From assembly GCA_964344685.1 (NCBI GenBank), contig CAYFOK010000015.1, positions 32,571-96,570 on the forward strand: a stretch of DNA of 64,000 nucleotides, given 5' to 3'. Below are positions 9,701 through 18,359 of this stretch, one piece after another. A program made the translations under genes and the position numbers. Every line of letters begins with the position of its first letter. Positions within the stretch are counted from its first letter, which is position 1. The notes beneath the pieces are model-generated. The model saw nothing but the letters and a program-made list of their open reading frames with translations. It was not told the origin of the DNA and ran no database searches. Source of the stretch: Scalindua sp964344685. GTDB taxonomy: Bacteria; Planctomycetota; Brocadiia; Brocadiales; Scalinduaceae.

Positions 9701-10660
9701 CGTATTAAATACATCAGGGGGCATTCTCCGGATGAACTGGCTAAACTGGATCCTGATAAAACACCAAAAACTGAAATTGACAGGCTTAGATTTCTGAAAG
9801 GTGAGATTGGTGTATTAAGGCCGGAACGTTACAAAATACGTAGACAGGAAATTGTACTGGTATTTATAAAACTGGTAAGCATTGTTCTGGTTGCGATATT
9901 TCTGGTATGGATAGTCAAACGAGTGATTAACCGGTTTCAGGTATCAGATGCAGAAAAAAGTCCACAAACCAAATTTGTACTTTCCTTCCTTAAAACCTTT
10001 TTCAAAGTTAGTATATGGATTATCGCGATAGTGATGTTAATGAGCAATCTCGGTTTTAAGGTAGGAGCTTTTCTTGCGGGACTGGGAATAGGCGGTTTAG
10101 CAATTGCACTGGCGGCAAAGGAGACCCTTGCCAATATACTGGGTGGAATTATGATATTCATTGAGCGCCCTTTTACCATTGGCGATACTATACAAATAGG
10201 ATCAATGCAGGCGGGTAAGGTTGTAGATATGACATGGCGTACAACAAGACTTATTAATCCATTCGATTATCATATAAGCGTCCCAAACAGCCAGGTAGCA
10301 GAATCATCTATCCTGAATTATACAAAACTAATTCCAGGTGGGGATTATATTAGTGTTTATGTTTCACCCGAGCACGATCCTCAGAAGGTGGTAGCGCTGA
10401 TAAACCAGGCTCTTGCAGATTGCAAACTAATTAAGCAGGATATGGCAAATGGCACCATGCTGGCAGGTATGCAGGTTTTTGAGAATACAAGCATGATGCA
10501 ATACTGGCCCTGGTGGTATGCAGACGATTATCACAAACGATACATGATACGAGATGAAGTATGGAACCGTATCTGGCAACACCTTCATGGTGCAGGCATA
10601 GAGCTGAAAATCAGGCCTTTTGAGTTGACGCAGAAGGATGATACAACAAGCCGGAAATAG
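6725..10660 (+). CDS. giant MscS-family mechanosensitive channel with coiled coils and His-rich blocks
   Basis: 1311 residues. An N-terminal hydrophobic stretch (about 24-46) looks like a Sec signal. Then roughly 950 residues are charged and heptad-like, predicted coiled coil. The C-terminus is an MscS channel: membrane helices near 1038-1058 and 1080-1100, the pore helix GLGIGGLAIALAAKETL (about 1118-1134) and the beta domain starting GDTIQIG. This resembles the KefA/MscK layout, in which a large periplasmic domain precedes the channel. Unusual are two His-rich segments: residues about 333-375, with repeated KDHH/GDHH-type units, and a shorter one near residues 910-925. They could bind metal or sense pH. 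The gene starts 15 bases after the molybdoenzyme gene, so it may be cotranscribed with the egtD cluster, although no functional link is evident. Confidence 0.88.
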   Translation: MNKSFIPRRDCLHRNLHGKKLQIAKWPVSVLWITISISFSSMSAFSDVAKTKEAKSQTPVLHNLGNSKLLEQAQTIINKASGRFLAQLRRVTKGRILLDHGMQETKSLNVPEEKPAIPLDGILPVEIARIMLGHAKSRLDAHKNRLELIQREKTLLSQQIAHIESAKSAANSFVDARNSLKPFLFEINLRISDGTLASDKVPDLLKPQSLEIQKQKLHVQQDELKEEERYAQQGLDKIASRIKDARKAIFEAEAQHSSVREKYFQELNRQEIEQEYLGQSIKRLLEKISALQKERVWLTDNFNQSLSRFRSSQENVIQIQKALEAHSKPKEVKHHEAHVEKDHHTVKENHHAGEKDHHAAEGDHHAAIKDHHTAIVVKGKVSQHDTKIEMLRRLRLGLQTLIKSGESLKGDAVILSEHLFKMQVIAEMLENFVDEGGSVPDLISEDSSSEAIITAGNNASEYISEALLATQKAREQLLLVDAQITEYETILKKEAESLASLKEIQESVLQAQQWESKLKEMSVQQLVYSFKKSSEKLKENSITLQKFSEEFKKVQVSVEEAKQKLGYLKDPLLRLVQHEFLEEKQSILKELYKLAGLDLPSELTGAPTGSESFSVVDTVQRKTVIRSSDKDILTSQTVQYQNLLSTRIRIIEEQQKQCTILLNAMKSLNQHVEQYLDMLSETLKLAMKHHANAKEIKKRMGRGQLSSNEIPDGITGALSHDLIIHPETEITELRNYQTNVKQQIEVFGQPDLALRETLPLLKRMRSLVSKRLDIFRELQKQEHDFQKKREDLSETELKSLEQTASQHMESEDEMLEYLLSFVPSEQTKELSELLRAYYVELTELDMKKENLKEQKENTEHLIQLAEEEKLVIQKLLLILNKQVEQLIHEEEEEWVRVGEQFMPHKAEASHHTSEPEAGHHASSQESNLKKNKSDVVKELAPLLFFRHMKIMSANKWISFFGEKLSSSGIESEIDISQDELGALNAKFSSIQRRIKYIRGHSPDELAKLDPDKTPKTEIDRLRFLKGEIGVLRPERYKIRRQEIVLVFIKLVSIVLVAIFLVWIVKRVINRFQVSDAEKSPQTKFVLSFLKTFFKVSIWIIAIVMLMSNLGFKVGAFLAGLGIGGLAIALAAKETLANILGGIMIFIERPFTIGDTIQIGSMQAGKVVDMTWRTTRLINPFDYHISVPNSQVAESSILNYTKLIPGGDYISVYVSPEHDPQKVVALINQALADCKLIKQDMANGTMLAGMQVFENTSMMQYWPWWYADDYHKRYMIRDEVWNRIWQHLHGAGIELKIRPFELTQKDDTTSRK

Positions 10661-10984
10661 CAGCGACATTATTGTTTATCCGTAGTTGGCTTGCCTTGTC
10701 ATAACCTCCTGATACTGTTACATAAAGATGCGCATAGAATTTTGCTAATAATACTAATATACGAGAGAAAAAGCTTGCATTTCTATGTTTGTATAATACT
10801 ATGTGTTGTATACAGGAAGTTCAATTTATTAATACTTACCTGAAAAACAAGCTTTCTTTAAACTAAATAATCAGGGATTGCAATAGGCAGATGCTAATGG
10901 CAATTTTCTCTGAATAATAGTTTCATATCTTAGCCGCCTCACAGTTTGCGGTATATCCTTTTCATTCTGGCTGAGGACTTCTTA
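10661..10984. other. intergenic region, no gene seen
   Basis: 324 bases, AT-rich. No clear terminator, promoter or structured RNA was recognised. It should hold the 3' end of the channel transcript and the promoter of the FapA-like gene. Confidence 0.6.
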
Positions 10985-12388
10985 ATGGAAGAAACTCACA
11001 AGGAATACGATTTACGCGTATCGGAAGATGGTACAGAAGTATTGTTGGATTGTGACTTATCTGCTGTTGATATTAATACATTGGCAGATAATATAAGTAA
11101 GGAACTTGAATGTCTTGGTATTAAAGACCCACCTGAGCAGAAACAATTAAAAGGCCAGCTTCAGCAAATCGCGTCTGAAATTTCCCCATTAGTAGATTTT
11201 GTTCTCATCAAAGGCGAGCCGCCTGTTCCTCCTCTGCATGGACGTGTTGAGTGGGATGGTGACTTTTTCAACACCGGTTTTGTAGCGGATAAAGAAACAG
11301 GCAAGGTTGACTACCGCGAAAAAGCGTCACATGAATCCGTTAAAAAGGGTGTTTTGCTGGGGCATCAAATTCCTGTTAAGGAGGGAAAAGATGGACTTGA
11401 TGTTTTTGGTAATGCAATTCCTGCAGAAAAACCGGAACAGTACTATCCCAAGGTCGGGGAAAATGTACGTTTTGATATAAATAAAAATGCATACTATGCT
11501 GAAAAAAATGGTCGTGTTCGCCTGGTTAATGACACTCTTTTTGTGGACGAAGTATATACAATTGAGGAAGATGTTGACATTACAACGGGGAATATACAAC
11601 ATACGGGTGCAGTTGTAGTCAAGAGAGATGTGCTTGGTGGTGCAAAGATTGAGGCAGAAGGCAATATCGAGGTTAGAGGTATAATAGAAAATGCAGAGAT
11701 ACAGGCAGGTGGCGACCTTGTAGTTCATGGCGGTATAAGACAGTCAGAGGGCCACAAAGTTGTGGCCAAGGGTTGCATTAATGCAAAGTATATTGACGGA
11801 GGAAATATTCAGGCCAACAAAGACATAGTAATAGAGAAAGAGATTATCAATTCAACCCTGCATACGCTCGGTGCTGTAGTGATACCGAAAGGACGCATAG
11901 TAGGTGGAGAAATAGTGGCTCTTAGAGGGATATATGTTGGCCGGGCCGGCAGTAAGTCTTATACACCCACAGTGCTTGTGGCTGGTGAAGACTTTAGTGT
12001 TAGAGGTAAATTGAATTTAAAAAAGGTTAAGATCAAGAGATTGGCGCAGGAGCTGGAACAGCTTAAGAATTTTTTAGATAAAGTTATGGCAGATTTCGAA
12101 TCACATTCTGCGCATGAACAGGAAGAGTATACAGAAAAGCAAACAAAGATTCCAGAATTAGAACAAGAGCTGCGAGATTTAATTAAAGAGGCGAAGGATA
12201 TATCATCAGAAGCCGTGGAGAGGGCTGGAAAGGTTGTAGTTATAGAAGATATTCTCTATCCGAAGACAACCATTTGCCTTGGCGAAGAGAAGGTGACAAT
12301 AAAAGAAGAGTGTGCCGGGAAGGTTGAGGCTAAGCTCGTTGATGGTAAGATTAAACTTGTGGAGAAGGTTATTTCTGATATTGATTGA
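10985..12388 (+). CDS. FapA family (DUF342) protein
   Basis: 467 residues from the ATG at 10985, which has GAGGA seven bases upstream; a TTG 39 bases earlier gives a longer frame without a ribosome site. The family is named from FapA/YlxP-like 'flagellar assembly protein A', beta-helical polymer-like cytoplasmic proteins. Visible marks are a polar N-terminal domain, the GVLLGHQIP...GKDGLDVFGN segment (about 122-146), then a run of short G-rich strands typical of a beta-helix (VVVKRDVLGGAKIEAEGNIE and following), and a C-terminal coiled coil (about 350-415) with a small capping domain. No flagellar genes lie nearby, so a flagellar role is doubtful. The gene stands alone and is followed by about 590 bases without genes. 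Confidence 0.83.
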   Translation: MEETHKEYDLRVSEDGTEVLLDCDLSAVDINTLADNISKELECLGIKDPPEQKQLKGQLQQIASEISPLVDFVLIKGEPPVPPLHGRVEWDGDFFNTGFVADKETGKVDYREKASHESVKKGVLLGHQIPVKEGKDGLDVFGNAIPAEKPEQYYPKVGENVRFDINKNAYYAEKNGRVRLVNDTLFVDEVYTIEEDVDITTGNIQHTGAVVVKRDVLGGAKIEAEGNIEVRGIIENAEIQAGGDLVVHGGIRQSEGHKVVAKGCINAKYIDGGNIQANKDIVIEKEIINSTLHTLGAVVIPKGRIVGGEIVALRGIYVGRAGSKSYTPTVLVAGEDFSVRGKLNLKKVKIKRLAQELEQLKNFLDKVMADFESHSAHEQEEYTEKQTKIPELEQELRDLIKEAKDISSEAVERAGKVVVIEDILYPKTTICLGEEKVTIKEECAGKVEAKLVDGKIKLVEKVISDID

Positions 12389-12978
12389 CTTGAATATCAT
12401 ATATTTTTTACACGGTTAAGAATGATTTTACTATCGGTACTTTGACCCTGAAGCGTTGCGCTGACGGTAAGTGCTCCCTGATGAATTTATTCCTTTTTGG
12501 CTTCACAAATGCATCACTGTCTATAGGTTTATGGGCATCCTTCGGTCTGAACGATACCTACTTACGGTCACCTATCGTTATAACACCAACTCATTTTCTC
12601 CACCATTTTTGGTATTTTATATTGTTTTAGAAAAACTAAACCTCAAATGGAAATCGCAAATTTTTCTTAATTTCTCCTTTTTGCATCAGGGTGTTGTGGT
12701 ATAATCCTTTGCTGCGCATTTGCTTATGAGATCTGTATTGTGTCATAAAGTTCTCTATTTGCAAGGCTTCTACACCTTTGCTTCGGCCACAAGTTGTTGC
12801 AGTTATAGTGCTTAGGAATTGACGTATGGAAATTGACTAATATTTTAAAAGAATATACCGATATGATATAAGCATAGATAGGCGGGTTTGTATACTCGAT
12901 ATGATTCTAATCTAACCTGCTTTGTTAAAAACAGTTTCTAATAACTGTAGATAAGTTATCTAATACCGGATTTTTTTT
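12389..12978. other. intergenic region with a possible promoter
   Basis: 590 bases with no convincing gene. Two short overlapping open frames (62 and 77 residues) have no ribosome site and no family resemblance. The only site of note is an extended -10 box at 12700. Confidence 0.55.
12697..12705 (+). promoter_or_regulatory. possible extended -10 promoter (TGGTATAAT)
   Basis: TGGTATAAT matches a TGn-extended -10 element exactly. No -35 box lies at the right spacing (TTGCAT is only 13 bases upstream), so use would depend on the extended -10. It points toward the HD-GYP gene at 12979, about 270 bases on, or an unrecognised small RNA. Confidence 0.3.
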
Positions 12979-13986
12979 ATGAGTGAATACACACCTATAT
13001 CAGGAGATGCTTTATTAGAGGGTACAGAGGTAGATTTTGATCTTTTCTTGAGAGCTGATTCCGGCGAATCTTCTAAGTATGTTTTATATTGCCGTGGCGG
13101 TGAAGGTTTAAGTCCGGAGAGGAGAGAAGAATTATTAAGTAAACATGCAGACCGGCTATGTATCTCAACAGAGGATATTGGCAAATACATTGAGTACCAG
13201 GAAAAAAATCTTAAAAAGATTCTTAGTGATGAAAGCAAAAGCACCAGAGAAAAATCTGGTATAGTGTATCAGGTTGCAACAAAAGTTGTAGCTGATCTTT
13301 TGGATGATCCAAAATCAGGTCAGAATATGGAACGGATTTCTAGATGGGTAACTAACACCGTCAGCCATATTTTTCAAGATGATAATACGTTTTCCAGTTT
13401 ACTAGCGGTAACTTCTCATGATTACCAGATATATACACACTCTGTAAACATGTCCGTGCTTGGGTTACTCTTTGGCAAGCATCTCTCATTCCAACCGGAT
13501 GAGCTTAACCGTCTTGGAGCAGGAATGCTTTTGCATGATATAGGTAAGTTGGCTATCCCCTTAAACGTAGTAAACAAACCCGGTCACCTTACGGGAGAAG
13601 AGTTTAAGGCGATGAAGAAACATCCTAAGGCAGGTTTGGAAATTCTAGAGCACAGGAGTAGCGTTAACGTTCTGTCTCTAAAAATAGTTATACAACATCA
13701 TGAAAACTACGATGGAACAGGGTATCCTTATGGAATGAGTGGCGATGAAATACATTTGTTTGGGCGGATAGCCAGGATAATTGATGTATATGATGCTATG
13801 ACGTCCAAAAGATCATATGCAGAGGCAATGAGGCCTTTCGCTGTACTGGCAGAAATGAAGGATAATATGCCTGGTTGTTTTGAAAAGGAGTTGTTAAAGG
13901 AATTTATTTACTTTCTGGGGCCTAAAGACCCTCGTAAGGTAAGAAGACCTGATGATACATTATACTCATTTCCATCTGTTAAATAG
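12979..13986 (+). CDS. HD-GYP domain protein (cyclic-di-GMP phosphodiesterase candidate)
   Basis: 335 residues. The C-terminal half is an HD-GYP hydrolase: H154 in YTHS, LHDIGK (185-190) with the metal-binding H186/D187, HH at 240-241 and the signature GYP at 248-250. Such enzymes break cyclic-di-GMP. Residues about 1-75 form a small N-terminal domain also present in the second HD-GYP protein (20542-21531); the two are clear paralogues over their whole length. No membrane segment is present, so it is cytoplasmic. The ribosome site before the ATG is weak. Six bases after its stop begins a run leading to a secreted protein gene that may be cotranscribed. Confidence 0.9.
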   Translation: MSEYTPISGDALLEGTEVDFDLFLRADSGESSKYVLYCRGGEGLSPERREELLSKHADRLCISTEDIGKYIEYQEKNLKKILSDESKSTREKSGIVYQVATKVVADLLDDPKSGQNMERISRWVTNTVSHIFQDDNTFSSLLAVTSHDYQIYTHSVNMSVLGLLFGKHLSFQPDELNRLGAGMLLHDIGKLAIPLNVVNKPGHLTGEEFKAMKKHPKAGLEILEHRSSVNVLSLKIVIQHHENYDGTGYPYGMSGDEIHLFGRIARIIDVYDAMTSKRSYAEAMRPFAVLAEMKDNMPGCFEKELLKEFIYFLGPKDPRKVRRPDDTLYSFPSVK

Positions 13987-13997
13987 AGGCAATGTTT

Positions 13998-14507
13998 ATG
14001 ACAGTTAAAAGATTATCAGTAATTTGTGCTGTTTTTGTTGCAGGTCTATTTCTGTCATTACAATCTTTTGCAAGTGGATTTGACAAGCCCGACCCTACGT
14101 TCAAATTGGCTGTCACTCTTTTTCCCATTGACGGAGGAAAACTTTATATCGGAGATATTGATAGGGACAAAAAGACGTTCAGGCTCCATCTCCGTCATAT
14201 TGGAAAGAATGGTAAGTGGGTTTACTATTACGCTACTGCCAGTGCATTTGTGAATGAGGACGGTGATGTAGAACCTGATAATGCGGAGGCATCTATTGAA
14301 TATTCTCAGTATACTGCCAGTGTTATCGGTAATACTTTTCGGAAGGCAAGAGTCCGGGTTCTCTTTAGCCCTCGTGGTGATGGAAAAGGTTTTTTTAAAG
14401 AAGCCGGACATGTTATCTTCCAGAAATGTTCCACGAGAACATTTAAAGCAGAAAACTGGGAATGTACCGGTTGGGAATACCTGGGAACACTGCCTGGATT
14501 CCAGTAG
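13998..14507 (+). CDS. secreted protein of unknown function
   Basis: 169 residues from ATG 13998, which has GAGG eight bases upstream; an ATG six bases earlier is too close to that site. Residues 1-25 are a Sec signal peptide ending after SFA. The mature part is about 145 residues, rich in beta-strand-like alternation, with a pair of cysteines near the C-terminus (in KCSTRTF and WECTGW). I do not recognise the family. It sits 11 bases after the HD-GYP gene, so the two probably share a transcript. Confidence 0.7.
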   Translation: MTVKRLSVICAVFVAGLFLSLQSFASGFDKPDPTFKLAVTLFPIDGGKLYIGDIDRDKKTFRLHLRHIGKNGKWVYYYATASAFVNEDGDVEPDNAEASIEYSQYTASVIGNTFRKARVRVLFSPRGDGKGFFKEAGHVIFQKCSTRTFKAENWECTGWEYLGTLPGFQ

Positions 14508-14737
14508 AGGGACGATGCCATGCCAGAGACAGGTCTGTCCTTCCGCACTATATTGTTCTCAACCATAACGTTAAATAAGTAATCACACAAAGACATGAGA
14601 CATACAATAGAAAAATTATTATTTTTCTTTTTTGTTTTCTTCATGATCTCTACGCTACTCTCCGCCTGAATGACATTCTGGCAGGCTTCTATGTAAAATT
14701 CCTTTTATTTCTTACTTTCAATTAATAAAATAGTAGT

Positions 14738-16522
14738 ATGAATAAAAATAAGAGCAGAGATGAAATAGAAGATAAATACAAATGGGATCTGTCTGTGTTG
14801 TATATATCAGATGACTGTTGGGAAGATGACTATCGGAAGGTGGAAAAAGAACTTTCTCAGCTCATAGAGTTCAAAGGCTCCCTGGCTGATTCCCAGAAGC
14901 TCGAACAGTTCATGCAAACTTATATTAAATTTTCTATAGTTAAAGAGAATTTATATGTATACGCAAATGTGCGTTTCTTTGAAGATACCAGTAACGCAAC
15001 ATATGAAGAGATGAAAGGCCGTATTGAACTGCTTGTATCAAATATTTCAGCAGAAACAGTTTTCATAAAAAAAGAGTTGTCTTCTTTGTCAGAAGAAGAT
15101 ATTGATAAATTAATACGTGAAAACTCTCTGCTGTCAGAGTATCGTTTCTTTCTGGATGGCTATGCCAGATACAATCCACATATACTCTCAGAAGAGTCGG
15201 AAACTGTATTAGCAGAACTGGGAATAGCCCTGGGAAAACCTGATGATATCTTTTCCGCTTTTAATGATAACAACATTTCATTCGAGGTGTTTGAACATAA
15301 GGGAGAAGAGATACATCTCTCTCACGCAAAATATGCTCAAATATTAGAATCACCTGACCGGGAACTCCGTCAAAAGTCTTTTGAATACTATTACAAGCCA
15401 TTCATGCAGAACATAGATGTACTGGCAAACACATATGCCACAACAGTACTCACAAATATTAAACTGACGAAGGTCAGAAACTACAAGTCGATGTTGGAAA
15501 GTGCTCTATTTCCAGATTATCTTTCGACTACAGTATTTACTAATCTGGTTGATGTTGCAAAAGAGAATATTGAAGTGATTAGTGATTTCAATACCCTGAA
15601 ACGGGAAGCACTTGGTGTTGAGGAACTGCACTTTTATGATAATTATATCCCTCTGGTGGCTGATGTTGATAAGGAGTATTCATATGAAGAGACAATTGAT
15701 CTCGTTCGCACGGCACTTGAACCACTGGGCTCTCAATATTTAGAGAGGTATGATGCTACGGTTAACGCGCGGGTGATTGATGTATTTGAATCTGTTGGCA
15801 AGAGATCTGGAGCATTTTCCTGGGGGAGTTATGCGAGTAGAGGACTTGTTTTCCTGAATCATACAGGAAAATTTTCTGATGTTTCAACATTCGCTCACGA
15901 ATTCGGTCATTGCCTTCATCGTGACTACTCTATTGAAAATCAACCGTTTATCTATTACCAGAACCCGATTTTTCTGGCAGAGATAGCTTCGACATTTAAT
16001 GAAGCATTATTGTTTGACCATATGTCAAAGGTTGCTGTTTCCCGTGAAGAAAAAAAATTCTATCTATATCATAATATGAAACGAATTGAGGCAACCTTCT
16101 TCCGGCAGACCATGTTTGCGAGTTTTGAAAAGGAGATCCATGAGATGGCGGAATCAGGACAGGTGCTGATCGCAAAAAGTATCACAGATGTCTACAGAGA
16201 GAACCTTGAAGCCTATCTAGGCAACGGAATGGTTATCGATGAGCAGTTGCATTACGAGTGGGCAAGGATTCCCCATTTCTACAACGCTTTTTATGTATAC
16301 AAATATGCTACCAGCCTTTCTGCCGCTATAGCTCTGGCTGAACGTGTGAACTCAGGTGAGGAGGGAGCGGTTGATGATTATCTGGTATTTCTGGGAGCAG
16401 GTTCACACAAGGAGCCACTCGAAATACTTAAAGATGCCGGAGTCGACCTGGCCGGAAAAGAGGTATATGAAGTGACTGTTAATAAATTCAGAAAATTGCT
16501 GGAAGAGTACAAATCGTTATAA
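14738..16522 (+). CDS. pepF: oligoendopeptidase F (M3 metallopeptidase)
   Basis: 594 residues, the normal PepF length. The zinc site is HEFGH (H387, E388, H391), with the third ligand glutamate expected in the following EIASTFNE segment, which is present. There is no signal peptide, so it acts in the cytoplasm on peptides of roughly 7-17 residues. The N-terminal all-helical lid (about 100-200) and the catalytic domain are complete. It is a stand-alone gene with about 230 bases before it and 59 after it. Confidence 0.95.
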   Translation: MNKNKSRDEIEDKYKWDLSVLYISDDCWEDDYRKVEKELSQLIEFKGSLADSQKLEQFMQTYIKFSIVKENLYVYANVRFFEDTSNATYEEMKGRIELLVSNISAETVFIKKELSSLSEEDIDKLIRENSLLSEYRFFLDGYARYNPHILSEESETVLAELGIALGKPDDIFSAFNDNNISFEVFEHKGEEIHLSHAKYAQILESPDRELRQKSFEYYYKPFMQNIDVLANTYATTVLTNIKLTKVRNYKSMLESALFPDYLSTTVFTNLVDVAKENIEVISDFNTLKREALGVEELHFYDNYIPLVADVDKEYSYEETIDLVRTALEPLGSQYLERYDATVNARVIDVFESVGKRSGAFSWGSYASRGLVFLNHTGKFSDVSTFAHEFGHCLHRDYSIENQPFIYYQNPIFLAEIASTFNEALLFDHMSKVAVSREEKKFYLYHNMKRIEATFFRQTMFASFEKEIHEMAESGQVLIAKSITDVYRENLEAYLGNGMVIDEQLHYEWARIPHFYNAFYVYKYATSLSAAIALAERVNSGEEGAVDDYLVFLGAGSHKEPLEILKDAGVDLAGKEVYEVTVNKFRKLLEEYKSL

Positions 16523-16581
16523 AATTATTCTTCTCTAATCATACCTTTGCATTTTATTTCTTATTATTCCTGAGAGGACTT

Positions 16582-17259
16582 ATGTGTGGTAGATTTGTAT
16601 TAGAAAGCATAGTCGAAGTTTTCCCTAGATTCAGGCTTTCAGACTCAGAAAACTTAATGGGTAACGTGAAGCCACGCTATAATATTGCACCATCACATTA
16701 TGCCTGGATTATCAGTAGGAATGCAAGGCAGGAAAACAGACTGGAGATGATGAAGTGGGGTTGAGTACCATCCTGGTCAAAAGACCCAAAGATTGGAAAC
16801 AGAATAATTAATGCAAGAGTTGAGACTATCACCGTAAAGCCATCATTTAAACATATCTTGAGGACAAATCGATGTTTGGTGCCGTGCACAGGATTCTATG
16901 AATGGAAAACGACAGATAAAAGGAAAGTACCACATTATATAGGGATAAAGAGCAGTAAAACCTTCTATCTGGCAGGGCTTTACGATATCTGGAAAGGGAG
17001 TAACGGAAAAGGTCTTAAGACTTTTACCATTATAACTACACAATCCAACAATACTCTTAAACCAATACATAATAGGATGCCGGTAATATTACATCAGGAG
17101 TTTGAGGATCAGTGGCTTAATACCAACATACAAAAAACTGAATCTATAATGCAGCTTTTAAAACCGTATCCGGATGACAATATGATCTTCTATGCCGTCT
17201 CAAATGAAGTTAATAATCCAGAAAATGATAATCCGCAATTAATTAAACGGGCGTATTGA
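16582..17259 (+). pseudogene. SRAP (YedK/HMCES) gene interrupted by an in-frame TGA
   Basis: SRAP proteins cross-link to abasic sites in single-stranded DNA through Cys2. The start MCGRF with Cys2 is present, as are NIAP, GFYEW and HNRMP. After residue 60 (KWG) comes TGA (16762-16764), exactly where the family reads WGL(I/V)PSW; the same frame then continues PSWSKDPKIGNRIINAR to a normal end at 17259. A single base change from TTA or TTG to TGA explains it. No second lesion is seen in the remaining 165 codons, so the event is recent, a sequencing error, or tolerated by readthrough. The expected residue is leucine, so recoding as selenocysteine or a cysteine-like residue is unlikely. Confidence 0.85.
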
Positions 17260-17571
17260 ACGATAAATGGAAATTATCAAGCTGTAAATATCAGAGTAAT
17301 TAATTGAAGAAATCAGTGGTCTTCTATTCGATAATCAGAAGCATGTCATATTCTTAATTTAAATGAAAATCAGGTTTATAAGAGAATTTGCTTGTAAAAT
17401 TGTTATAAAGTAATATAAATCATAAATAAGTAAATGTAACTGAAAGTCAGCTGAGTATCTCATATAACATGGTATGTGTATATTTAACAGAGGTATGAGG
17501 GAAAATAAAGTAGCAAGAAGTTCCGACATCGGAGAGAATTTCATTTAAATCTTAATATAAAGGAGTTGAGA
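17260..17571. other. intergenic region, no gene seen
   Basis: 312 AT-rich bases. Nothing recognised apart from the ribosome site of the next gene (AGGAG at 17561-17565). Confidence 0.55.
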
Positions 17572-17898
17572 ATGGCAGAAGCAAAGGGATTGAGTAAGCC
17601 GGTGAAACTGAAATCTGAGCTGGCAGCGTTTCTGGGGAAAAAAGAACTTCCAAGGACGGAGATCACCAAAAAACTGTGGGACTATATTAAAGCGAATAAA
17701 CTTCAGACTAAGAGTGAAAATGGAAAGCCTGAGAATGCAGGCAAGTACATTGTGGCGGATGCTAAACTGCTCCCTGTCTTCAAGAATACAAAATCCAAAA
17801 GCAAGTCGGGTAAGCTCACTGACCTTACAAAGATGAAAGAGGGCCAGACGATCAACATGATGCAGATGGCAGCCGTAGTAGGGGCAAACATAGAATAA
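17572..17898 (+). CDS. SWIB/MDM2-domain protein
   Basis: 108 residues from the ATG at 17572, which has AGGAG six bases upstream. Residues about 8-85 match the SWIB fold: SKPVKLKSELAAFLGKKELPRTE, then ITKKLWDYIKANKLQ, then a K-rich linker. In eukaryotes SWIB domains belong to chromatin remodelling complexes; stand-alone bacterial versions are best known from Chlamydiae and related phyla, sometimes linked to DNA topology. It is basic, about 20 percent lysine, fitting a nucleic-acid binding role. Its function in this organism is not known. Confidence 0.85.
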   Translation: MAEAKGLSKPVKLKSELAAFLGKKELPRTEITKKLWDYIKANKLQTKSENGKPENAGKYIVADAKLLPVFKNTKSKSKSGKLTDLTKMKEGQTINMMQMAAVVGANIE

Positions 17899-17952
17899 GT
17901 TTATAGTGTCTGGCTCTATTTGAAATGATTTAGACCCAACTAAAAACATAAT

Positions 17953-18031
17953 AACGGGGTCAGTTCTTTGTTGTTGACAGTTGCAAGGTCTGGGACGTCT
18001 TGCTTGTCAATTGTAAGGGATTGACCCCGTT
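17953..18031. repeat. imperfect inverted repeat, REP/MITE-like
   Basis: A 10-base arm AACGGGGTCA (17953-17962) is repeated as its reverse complement at 18022-18031. Inner parts also pair loosely (TTGACAGTTGCAAG with CTTGCTTGTCAA). GGGGTCA/TGACCCC ends are common in REP-type elements. It lies between two same-strand genes. Confidence 0.55.
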
Positions 18032-18072
18032 TTCTTTGATAATTTGACCATTATTATAACATTCGTACAGTC

Positions 18073-18357
18073 ATGATAAGAAAAGAAAAAAAGGGTAATT
18101 TTATAGAAAGCGGTACTTTCTCTTCAAAATATCAGTTTAGTGTCGGTAAAAAAATAAGCCAGACCAAGCTGTCCAAATCCAAATATAACTCTTTACTGAA
18201 ACTACAAAGTGTTGATCCTGTAAAGATTATGACAGATCAGAAAAAAGGAAGGACCTGGTGGATGTATCAAGATGGGTTCTATATAGAGAATGAAGGTATG
18301 TCTGGAGATGATGTAAAAGCATTTGTCATGGAAATGGTTGCAAAGAAGAATAGATAA
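18073..18357 (+). CDS. small conserved-looking protein of unknown function
   Basis: 94 residues, basic, no signal peptide or membrane segment. The C-terminal third has the pattern GRTWWMYQDGFYIENEGMS followed by DDVKAFV. I have seen similar RTWW...FY..EEGL...DVKAL tails in small bacterial proteins of unknown role, but I cannot name a family. It ends two bases before the next small gene, so the two are probably one transcript. No strong ribosome site is visible before the ATG. Confidence 0.6.
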   Translation: MIRKEKKGNFIESGTFSSKYQFSVGKKISQTKLSKSKYNSLLKLQSVDPVKIMTDQKKGRTWWMYQDGFYIENEGMSGDDVKAFVMEMVAKKNR

Positions 18358-18359
18358 CA

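Noticed and set aside
12442..12704. Two overlapping short frames (62 and 77 codons)
   Set aside because: No ribosome sites, overlapping each other in different frames, no recognisable motif.
16762..16764. TGA as selenocysteine codon in the SRAP gene
   Set aside because: The family has leucine at this place, not cysteine.
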